Of a stretch of 40,529 nucleotides of DNA, positions 33,569-40,529 are shown in pieces (the stretch's first letter is position 1; every line of letters begins with the position of its first letter). Under the pieces are notes generated by a model. That model saw only the letters and a program-made list of their open reading frames with translations. It had not been told where the DNA came from and did no database searches. This DNA is from Chloroflexota bacterium (GTDB taxonomy: Bacteria > Chloroflexota > Dormibacteria > Dormibacterales > Dormibacteraceae). The stretch spans positions 1 to 40,529 of the forward strand of contig VBJR01000150.1 of the NCBI GenBank assembly GCA_005880175.1, in the 5' to 3' direction. Position numbers and translations under genes: made by a program.

Positions 33569-33588
33569 CTCTCAGGTAATTGCGTTCC

Positions 33589-34609
<1,021 letters not shown>

Positions 34610-34617
<8 letters not shown>

Positions 34618-35635
34618 CGGTCTCACCTCCCTCCTTGGGGCCGGCGATGGCGCTGAGCTCGCCGCCGCCCTGGGTCACCCAGCAGGCGGCGCGCTGCGAC
34701 CGGCCCACCTGCTCCAGCACCGGGGACTGCTCCACGCAGCGCTCCACGCGGAAGGGGCAGCGGGGGTGGAACGCGCAGCCGGTGGGCAGGCTGCTCATGT
34801 CGGGCGGCAGGCCCTCGATCGCGCGCAGCACCTCGTGCTCCTCGGCGTCCAGCCGGGGGATCGACTGCAGGAGCGACCACGTGTACGGGTGCTTCGGGTT
34901 CGCGAAGACGTCCTCCGTCGGCCCCTCCTCCACCACGCGGCCCGCGTACATGACCATCACCCGCTCGCACATCCCGGCCACGACGCCGAGGTTGTGCGTG
35001 ATCAGGATGGTGGCGGTTCCGAACTCCCGGTTCACCTGCTTCAGCAGCTCCAGGATCTGCGCCTGGATCGTCACGTCGAGCGCGGTCGTCGGCTCGTCGG
35101 CGATCAGCACCGTCGGCGCCGTCGTCAGGCCCATCGCGATCATCGCCCGCTGCCGCATGCCGCCCGAGAACTCGTGCGGGTAGCTCTGGATGCGGTTCTC
35201 GGGCTCGGGGATGCCCACCTTGATGAACATCGCGATCGCCTCCTTCAGCGACCGGCCCAGGTCCATCGACTTGTGCAGGCGCAGCGGCTCGCCGACCTGC
35301 CAGCCAGTCCGGTAGACCGGGTTGAGCGACGTCATCGGGTCCTGGAAGATCATCGCGATCTCGGCGCCGCGGACCTCCTGCATCTCGACCTCGGACGCCC
35401 GCGTCAGGTCGCGGCCCTTGTACAGGACCTCGCCCTCGACGATGCGCCCCGGCCGCGGCAGCAGGCGCATCAGGCTGAGCACCGTCATCGACTTGCCCGA
35501 GCCCGATTCGCCGACGATGCCGAGCGTCTCCCCGGGGTCGACGTGGAAGTCGACCCCGTCCACGGCCTTGATCAGGCCGTCCTTCATCGGGAACTGCGTC
35601 TTCAGTCCCCGTACCTCGAGCAGATGCTCAGGCAT
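34610..35635 (-). CDS. oppD: Oligopeptide/dipeptide ABC transporter ATPase, OppD/DppD type
   Basis: 341 residues: Walker A GESGSGKS, signature [15 protein letters not shown], Walker [12 protein letters not shown], and the Opp-specific C-terminal motif with [14 protein letters not shown]. It is the second ATPase of the importer. The start ATG 35635 has a G-rich Shine-Dalgarno region. The first ten codons and the upstream leader are duplicated at 35830-35880, separated by a structured repeat, so the true promoter or leader arrangement here was rebuilt. Confidence 0.94.
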
Positions 35636-35656
35636 CCTGGCCCCCCCTCTTCGTCA
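35605..35656. repeat. 52-bp direct repeat, copy A (oppD start)
   Basis: Contains the first ten codons and leader of oppD. It is repeated almost exactly at 35830-35880, differing mainly by a few bases near the Shine-Dalgarno. Confidence 0.85.
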
Positions 35657-35682
35657 CCAAGCGAAGGACCCACCTGCGGCGT

Positions 35683-35826
35683 AGCAATGGGCTCCGCCCG
35701 AGCGAATGAGTCCATCTTCCCGACGCGCACCCGCGCTGCGCCAGGACCCGGAGGGATGCGCCGCAGGCGCCCCCAACGTCCAGGACAGAGGGGGTGTTCC
35801 GGAAGAGGGGGCCTGCCCCCTCTTGC
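35683..35826. repeat. 144-bp structured repeat, copy 1
   Basis: Shared with 40102-40245 along its length (AGCAATGGGC at one end, GGGATGCGCCGCAGGCGCC in the middle, AACGTCCAGGACAG and GTTCCGGAAG near the other end). It ends in a 9-bp hairpin: AAGAGGGGG 35803-35811 with CCCCCTCTT 35816-35824, loop CCTG. It lies just downstream of oppC, and no credible protein is encoded. Confidence 0.85.
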
Positions 35827-35829
35827 CTC

Positions 35830-35880
35830 GTCCCCGTACCTCGAGCAGATGCTCAGGCATCCTGAACCCCCTCTTCGTCA
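35830..35880. repeat. 52-bp direct repeat, copy B (vestigial oppD start)
   Basis: A second copy of the oppD leader and first ten codons, followed not by oppD but by the structured repeat. On the minus strand it reads [10 protein letters not shown] and then runs into repeat sequence. Confidence 0.85.
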
Positions 35881-35884
35881 TCGC

Positions 35885-36805
35885 TTACCGGAGCCTCGGA
35901 TCGAACGCGTCTCGGACGGCGTTGCCGAACAGGTTCGCGGCGAGCACGGTGACGAAGATCGTAACGCCAGGAAAGACCACGAGCCACACGGAGTGCACGA
36001 AGTACGTCTGCGCGTTCGTGAGCATGTTGCCCCAGCTCGCGGTCGGCGGCTGGATGCCGAGGCCGAGGAAGTCGAGCGCGGCCTCGATCAGGATGATCTG
36101 GCCCAGCGCGAGGCTCGCGGCCACGATCATCACCGGAATGGAGTTGGGCAGCAGGTGCCCGACGATCAGGCGCACGTCGCGCGCTCCGATCGAGCGCGTG
36201 GCCAGCATGAAGTCGCGGTTCTTGATCGACAGCACCTCGCCGCGCACCAGCCGCGCGACCGAGCCCCAGCCCACGAACGCGATGATCAGCGACAGCGTCA
36301 CGGTGCTGGGGCGGAACAGGATGGACAGGCCGATGAACAGGAAGATCGGCGGGAACGCCAGCACGACGTCCACCACGCGCATCAGCACGTCGTCGACGAG
36401 CCGTCCGTAGTAGCCGGCGATGAGCCCGATGGCCGCCCCGAACGTCAGCTGGATGGCGACGGTCAGGAAGCCGATGCCGAGGGAGATGCGCGCTCCCCAG
36501 ATGAGCCGGGTCAGGGTGTCCCGACCCAGCTCGTCGGTCCCCAGCCAGTGGACGCGGCCGGGGAAGGCGAAGTTGTTCTGGAGGTCCTGCCGGGCCGGGT
36601 CGTAGTGCGTGACCAGGGCCGACAGCAGCGGCGCGCCGATGGCGATCAGCGCGAGCAGGGCGATGAGGCCGCCGGCCGCCATGCCCATCTTGTTCTCGCT
36701 CAGGCGCTCCAGCGACTCGCGCCAGAAGCTCCGCCCCGGCCGCTCCGACCGCTCGGCGACGCGCTCCGGCGCCAGCTCGATCTTGGCGAGCGTCTCGTCG
36801 ATCAT
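35885..36805 (-). CDS. oppC: Oligopeptide/dipeptide ABC transporter permease, OppC/DppC type
   Basis: 306 residues. The N-terminal [17 protein letters not shown] leads to the first helix, then a periplasmic part with [20 protein letters not shown], the classical OppC signature. The cytoplasmic EAA loop [18 protein letters not shown] and six helices follow. It pairs with OppB to form the membrane channel. ATG 36805 overlaps the oppB stop (ATGA). A closely related second oppC starts at the right edge of the window. Confidence 0.95.
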   Translation of the reverse strand: MIDETLAKIELAPERVAERSERPGRSFWRESLERLSENKMGMAAGGLIALLALIAIGAPLLSALVTHYDPARQDLQNNFAFPGRVHWLGTDELGRDTLTRLIWGARISLGIGFLTVAIQLTFGAAIGLIAGYYGRLVDDVLMRVVDVVLAFPPIFLFIGLSILFRPSTVTLSLIIAFVGWGSVARLVRGEVLSIKNRDFMLATRSIGARDVRLIVGHLLPNSIPVMIVAASLALGQIILIEAALDFLGLGIQPPTASWGNMLTNAQTYFVHSVWLVVFPGVTIFVTVLAANLFGNAVRDAFDPRLR

Positions 36806-37773
36806 GAGTACCTGATCCGCGGATCGAGCAGGGCGTAGAGAACGTCGGCCACCAGGTTGCCGAGGACGACCAGGAGCGCGGCGAACGTCGTGATGCCCAT
36901 GACCGTCGTGTAGTCGAGCTGGAGGGCACGCTCGTACAGCAGCCGGCCGATGCCGGGCCAGCCGAAGACCACCTCGACGACGAGGCCGCCGCTCACCAGC
37001 GCCGGCAGCTCGAGGCCGACCAGCGTGACCAGCGGGACCACGGCGTTGCGGAGCGCGTGGAGGTACACGACGCGGCGCTCGGCCATGCCCTTGGCCCGGG
37101 CGGTCCGCACGTAGTCCTGGGACAGCACCTCGACCATGCTCGAGCGGACGAACCGCGACCACACCGACAGGTAGAAGAACGACAGGACGACCGCCGGCAT
37201 GATGAGGTGCAGGAGCCGGTCGAGCGGGTCGCCGCCGCCGAACGCGGCGTACGCGCCGCTCGACGGCAGCCAGGGCAGGCCCCAGGCGTGGAGCTGGACG
37301 GAGAAGAACAGGATCAGGATGAGGCCGAGCCAGAACTGCGGGATGGCGAACCCGGTGGTCGACACGACCGTGAAGAAGTTGTCGACCTTGCCGCCCCGGC
37401 GCAGCTCGCCGGTCACGCCGAGCGGGATCGAGATCAGGACCCCGAGCAGGATCGCGGTGATCGTCAGCTCCAGCGTGTTGGGCAGGCGCTCGAGGATGTG
37501 GCTCATGACGGGGCTGCCGTCGATCAGCGAACGGCCGAAGTCGCCGTGCAGCATCCCGCCCAGCCACGTCACGTACTGGAGCCAGATGGGCCGGTCCAGA
37601 CCGAGGTTGGCCTTGATGCGGGCGATGTCGGCGGGCTTCAGGTCGGGGTTGTAGGCGAGGCCGGGAACGTAGTTGCCGGCCGTCGCGTGCATCACGAGAA
37701 ACGTCAGGATCGTGACGCCGAGAATGACCGGGATGGCGGCGGCGAAGCGCCTCAGCAGGTACTTGGCGAGCAT
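36802..37773 (-). CDS. oppB: Oligopeptide/dipeptide ABC transporter permease, OppB/DppB type
   Basis: 323 residues with the OppB N-terminus [20 protein letters not shown], the periplasmic [14 protein letters not shown] and GDFGRSL motifs, and the EAA loop [20 protein letters not shown] near residue 225. Six helices are visible. It forms the channel with OppC. It is 52 bases downstream of oppA, and the gap holds an 11-bp perfect hairpin. ATG 37773 is supported by the full N-terminal motif. Confidence 0.95.
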   Translation of the reverse strand: MLAKYLLRRFAAAIPVILGVTILTFLVMHATAGNYVPGLAYNPDLKPADIARIKANLGLDRPIWLQYVTWLGGMLHGDFGRSLIDGSPVMSHILERLPNTLELTITAILLGVLISIPLGVTGELRRGGKVDNFFTVVSTTGFAIPQFWLGLILILFFSVQLHAWGLPWLPSSGAYAAFGGGDPLDRLLHLIMPAVVLSFFYLSVWSRFVRSSMVEVLSQDYVRTARAKGMAERRVVYLHALRNAVVPLVTLVGLELPALVSGGLVVEVVFGWPGIGRLLYERALQLDYTTVMGITTFAALLVVLGNLVADVLYALLDPRIRYS

Positions 37774-37785
37774 CGGGGGGGATCC

Positions 37786-37811
37786 ACCCTCCCCCGCGAG
37801 CGGGGGAGGGT
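37786..37811. repeat. CCCTCCCC hairpin between oppA and oppB
   Basis: ACCCTCCCCCG (37786-37796) pairs perfectly with CGGGGGAGGGT (37801-37811) around loop CGAG. It could reduce readthrough from oppA into oppB, as is common between a binding protein gene and its permease genes, or it may be a copy of a dispersed palindrome. Confidence 0.7.
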
Positions 37812-37825
37812 TCCTTGCCTGGTGA

Positions 37826-39568
37826 TCACTTCTGGTCGGTCACCCACACATCCTTGAAGAACTGGGACCGGGACCCGTACTGGTTGTACGAGCCGAACAC
37901 GGTGTTGTTGATTCCCTGGACGCGCTTGCTGACGGCCCACAGGCCCTTGTTGAAGACCAGGATCGGCGCCGGCACCTGGTCGTTCATCAGGTCCTGGAAC
38001 TGGGCGTACAGCTGCTTGCGCTTGCCCTGGTCCAGCGTGCTGGCGGCCTGGGTGAGCACCTGGTCCACCTGCGGGTTCTTGAACAGGAAGCCGTTGAAGC
38101 CGCCGGGGTTGGCGGACGTGCTGGCGAAGAGCTGCGACTCGTCCGGGTCCTGCGTGAAGTTGAAGCCGACCAGGAAGACGTCGAACGTCCGCTGGTTCGT
38201 GATCTGCGTGACGAGCTGCGGGAACTGGATCAGCTGGGGCGTCGCGGACACGCCGATGTCCGCCCAGGACTGCTGCATGATCTGGAGCAGGCTCTGGCGC
38301 TGGTTGTTGCCCTGGTTGGTGATCATGTTGAACTTCATCTGGACGCCGCCCTTGGCGCGGATGCCGTCGGGGCCCTTCGCCCAGCCGGCGGCGTCGAGCA
38401 TCGACTCCGCCTTGCTCTTGTCGAAGCCGTACGACGGCTTGGCGCTGGTGTGCGACCAGGAGATCGGCGGCTCGACCGAGTCGGCGACGGTCGCCTGCTT
38501 GAAGTAGACGCGGTCCGCCATCGCCTGCCGGTCGAGGGCCAGCAGGAGCGCCTGGCGCACGGCCTTGTCGGCGAACAGCTTGCCGGCCGGCTTGGCCGGG
38601 TCCAGGTTGTAGGCGTAGAACGTGAACGTCGGGACGCCGAACGGCGACAGCCGGTCGATGGTGTCCACGGTCGCCAGGCTGTCCCACAGCGACGGGTCCA
38701 CGAAGCCGAAGTCCACCTCGCCGGTCTTCAGCTGGTTCGTCAGCGTGACCTGGTCGGGGACCACCTTGATGACGTACTGGTCGAGGTAGGTCTGGCCCCG
38801 CCAGTAGTTCTCGTTGCGGGCGAGGACCACCTGCTGGCCCTTGTCCCAGCGGACGAACTTGAACGCGCCGCTGCTCGCGCTCGGCGCGCTGTTGAAGTCG
38901 GCCGTGTTGATCGCCTTCGCGGCCAGGCTGCCCAGCACGTGCTTGGGCATGATCTCGCGCTGCGCGTGCAGGGCCAGGAAGGGCGCCCAGACGGTCTTCG
39001 TCTTGAAGACGATCGTCTGCGCGTCGGGTGCCGTGATGCTCTGCAGGTTCAGCTCCAGGTCGGAGCGCCGCGGCGAGTTCACGTCCTTGTAGTCGGGCGA
39101 GAACATCAGGTTGAACGTGAAGAGGACGTCGTCGCTCGTCAGCGGCTGGCCGTCAGACCACTTCAGGTTCGGCCGCAGCTTGAACGTGTAGGTCAGGCCG
39201 TCGGACGAGACCTGCGGCATCGCCGACGCCAGCCCCGGCACCAGGTCGCCGTTCGGCTTGCTGACCAGCAGGCCCTCGAACAGCATCGAGATGACCTGCG
39301 AGCTGGCCGTGTCGGACGACAGCACGGAGTTGAGCGAGGAGATGTCCGAGATGTTCGCCTCGACGAGGTGGCCGCCCTTCTTGCCCTGCGGCGCGTTCTG
39401 GGTCGAGGAGCTGCCGCCGTTGCCGCACGCCTCCAGGAACTCCACCCCGCCCGCCGTGAAGGCGCCGAAGGCGACGACACCGCCCATCCGTCGAAGGAAG
39501 TCTCGTCGCGACCACTCCTTCAGAAACCGCTCAAAGTTGTCGAAACCGTCGGGCGCGCTGCTCCCCAT
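37826..39568 (-). CDS. oppA: Peptide-binding lipoprotein (SBP family 5) with Tat signal
   Basis: 580 residues. A twin-arginine motif SRRDFL (20-25) and a hydrophobic stretch (about 28-45) are followed by LEAC with Cys48, so it is a Tat-exported lipoprotein that captures peptides. The family 5 extracellular binding domain follows (SDGLTYTFKLRPNLKWSDGQ-type segment, FTFNLMFSPDYKD, and a C-terminal Asn/Tyr-rich tail). ATG 39568 has GGAGGT 4 bases upstream; the long N-terminal extension upstream is rejected. It should be the most abundant protein of the operon because it is first. Confidence 0.94.
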   Translation of the reverse strand: MGSSAPDGFDNFERFLKEWSRRDFLRRMGGVVAFGAFTAGGVEFLEACGNGGSSSTQNAPQGKKGGHLVEANISDISSLNSVLSSDTASSQVISMLFEGLLVSKPNGDLVPGLASAMPQVSSDGLTYTFKLRPNLKWSDGQPLTSDDVLFTFNLMFSPDYKDVNSPRRSDLELNLQSITAPDAQTIVFKTKTVWAPFLALHAQREIMPKHVLGSLAAKAINTADFNSAPSASSGAFKFVRWDKGQQVVLARNENYWRGQTYLDQYVIKVVPDQVTLTNQLKTGEVDFGFVDPSLWDSLATVDTIDRLSPFGVPTFTFYAYNLDPAKPAGKLFADKAVRQALLLALDRQAMADRVYFKQATVADSVEPPISWSHTSAKPSYGFDKSKAESMLDAAGWAKGPDGIRAKGGVQMKFNMITNQGNNQRQSLLQIMQQSWADIGVSATPQLIQFPQLVTQITNQRTFDVFLVGFNFTQDPDESQLFASTSANPGGFNGFLFKNPQVDQVLTQAASTLDQGKRKQLYAQFQDLMNDQVPAPILVFNKGLWAVSKRVQGINNTVFGSYNQYGSRSQFFKDVWVTDQK

Positions 39569-39638
39569 TGGTACCTCCAGTCCCTCCCCCAGGTTCAGCC
39601 AACGCGTCCGCCCCGGCGGGCGGACGGGAAACCTGGGC

Positions 39639-39668
39639 ATTATGGTGCCTGTCCCGGCGGCACGTCAA
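39639..39668 (-). promoter_or_regulatory. Sigma-70-type promoter of the opp operon
   Basis: On the minus strand TTGACG (39668-39663) and CATAAT (39644-39639) are 18 bases apart. The start of transcription would fall near 39631, giving a leader of about 60 bases before the Shine-Dalgarno of oppA. It is the clearest -35/-10 pair in the window. Confidence 0.75.
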
Positions 39669-39690
39669 AACCCGGCAGGACCGCACCATC

Positions 39691-39981
39691 ATGGTCATCG
39701 GCATACTCAGACTAACCCTTCACCTCCCTAATAGTGGTTCCCTCAAGGCCAAGAGGCAGGTCGTCAGCGGCCTCCTCCGCCGGGTCCGCCAGCAGTTCCA
39801 GGTGGCGGCCGCCGAGGTGGGCGACCGTGACCGCTGGCAGCTGGCCCATCTCGGCATCGCCTGCGTCAGCGCGGAGGCCGCGCACTGCGACGAGGTGCTC
39901 GCCCACGTCCTGGCCTTCGTGGAGCGGTCCGCGCTCGAGGCCCAGGTCGCCGACGTCACGACCGAGCTGATCCGGATGTAG
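39691..39981 (+). CDS. DUF503 family protein
   Basis: 96 residues of DUF503: MVIGILRLTLHLPNSGSLK at the start, VSGLLRRVRQQFQVAAAEV in the middle, DRWQLAHLGIACVSAEAAH and the C-terminal helix. It is a small, widely conserved cytoplasmic protein; in some bacteria it is encoded near rbfA and infB, but here it stands alone. ATG 39691 gives the canonical N-terminus; longer frames upstream are rejected. It is divergent from oppA and followed by a strong hairpin. Confidence 0.9.
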   Translation: MVIGILRLTLHLPNSGSLKAKRQVVSGLLRRVRQQFQVAAAEVGDRDRWQLAHLGIACVSAEAAHCDEVLAHVLAFVERSALEAQVADVTTELIRM

Positions 39982-39984
39982 CGC

Positions 39985-40019
39985 CGCCGACCCTCCCCCG
40001 GGCGGGGGGAGGGTCGGCG
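39985..40019. terminator. Strong hairpin after the DUF503 gene
   Basis: A 15-bp stem (GCCGACCCTCCCCC at 39986-39999 with GGGGGAGGGTCGGC at 40005-40018, plus one closing pair) with a 5-base loop, 3 bases after the DUF503 stop. It has a GC-rich stem without a T tract. It shares the CCCTCCCC core with the hairpins at 15769 and 37786. Confidence 0.65.
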
Positions 40020-40101
40020 CGGGGGACACCAGCCGGACTGCCGTCAACGCAGCGTCGTCCTCCCTCCCGTCAGCCGGAAGGACGATGGAGACGGCGGGCG
40101 C

Positions 40102-40245
40102 AGCAATGGGCTTCGCCCGAGCGAGTGAGTCCGTCTGCCCCGTGCGTGCCGGGGACGCGCCCAGACCCGCAGGGATGCGCCGCAGGCGCCCCGAACGTCC
40201 AGGACAGCGGGGGGGTTCCGGAAGGGGGGGCCTGCCCCCCCTTGC
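40102..40245. repeat. 144-bp structured repeat, copy 2
   Basis: Aligned with 35683-35826 end to end. Its terminal hairpin is AAGGGGGGG 40222-40230 with CCCCCCCTT 40235-40243, loop CCTG. The fourth pair is A-T in copy 1 and G-C here, a compensatory change. It lies just downstream of the second oppC. Confidence 0.85.
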
Positions 40246-40249
40246 TCGC

Positions 40250-40529
40250 TCAACGCAGCCTCGGGTCGAACGCGTCCCTGACCGCGTTGCCGAACAGGTT
40301 CGCCGCCAGGACCGTGACGAAGATCATCACGCCCGGGAAGATGACGAGCCAGATCGAGTGCGCGAAGTACGTCTGGGCATTCGACAGCATGTTGCCCCAG
40401 CTCGGGGTCGGCGGGTGGATGCCGAAGCCCAGGAAGTCGAGCGCCGCCTCGGCCAGGATGATGGCGCCCACGCCCAGGCTGGCCGCCACGATCATCACGG
40501 GGAGCACGTTGGGGAGCAGGTGGCGGAGG
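40250..40529 (-). CDS. oppC: Second OppC-type permease, C-terminal part, cut by window edge
   Basis: The last 92 codons of an OppC paralog; the frame is open to the right edge and no start is visible. It reads [31 protein letters not shown], then WGNMLSNAQTYFAHS and ends DAFDPRLR. It is very close to the C-terminal part of oppC at 35885-36805. It belongs to another Opp/Dpp operon continuing to the right on the minus strand. It is not a remnant as far as visible. Confidence 0.93.
   Translation of the reverse strand, partial: LRHLLPNVLPVMIVAASLGVGAIILAEAALDFLGFGIHPPTPSWGNMLSNAQTYFAHSIWLVIFPGVMIFVTVLAANLFGNAVRDAFDPRLR

Noticed and set aside
33346..33579. Small proteins reading HEATKDTKTH / HEGTEITKTH on both strands
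   Set aside because: They are translations of the inverted repeat element, a known class of spurious gene calls.

Overview
The window is high-GC, tightly packed DNA, probably from an uncultured Chloroflexota or Dormibacterota-like lineage, with an actinobacterial relative as the alternative. This placement is an inference. It rests on the SUF operon with sufU, a Rieske protein and sufT, a DUF503 protein, an E1 alpha/beta fusion, an ACT+DUF5612-type protein, and many genes whose start codon sits 6-8 bases after a TAnnnT hexamer (leaderless-type starts). No rRNA, tRNA, CRISPR array, prophage or transposase gene was seen.

Layout. 1-4242 (+): a SUF iron-sulfur cluster operon (sufB end, sufD, Rieske, sufS, sufU, rhodanese, sufT). 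4259-4890 (-): an AbrB/PIN toxin-antitoxin pair. 4955-5860 (+): a beta-hydroxyacid dehydrogenase. 5864-8057 (-): an ECF sigma factor, a membrane-anchored six-blade propeller protein and a lipoprotein, divergent from an AAA ATPase (8138-9586). 9657-17647 (+): a cation-efflux protein, citrate synthase, then a 2-oxoacid dehydrogenase cluster (lpdA, a broken E1 alpha fused in frame to E1 beta, E2) followed by a MarR regulator and an ACT-domain protein. 17648-17954 has no gene but holds a strongly structured, switch-like RNA candidate ahead of a short eIF2B-like gene.

18660-20694: SDR / GlcG and ThpR / small membrane protein form two divergent, leaderless-type pairs. 25274 down to 20691 (-): a tightly coupled chain of cvpA, MFS transporter, arginase-family enzyme, FAD oxidoreductase and lipoprotein. 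25365-27095 (+): orphan parA, a hypothetical protein and a nitroreductase. 27100-27221: a small membrane ORF and a metallo-beta-lactamase-fold gene diverge from overlapping -10 boxes. 31061 down to 27805 (-): M20 peptidase, pyrE and dihydroorotase. 31964-33337 (-): a second M20 peptidase, separated from the first by a vapBC-like pair.

33589-39568 (-): an oppA-oppB-oppC-oppD-oppF dipeptide/oligopeptide importer, with a Tat-type lipoprotein binding protein and a clear sigma-70 promoter. The two M20 peptidases next door would suit hydrolysis of imported peptides. A second, truncated oppC begins at the right edge. A 144-bp structured repeat lies just downstream of both oppC genes. In the first copy it is bracketed by a 52-bp duplication of the oppD start. 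A MITE-like inverted-repeat element (33390-33568) and several CCCTCCCC hairpins show that small repeats have been active here.
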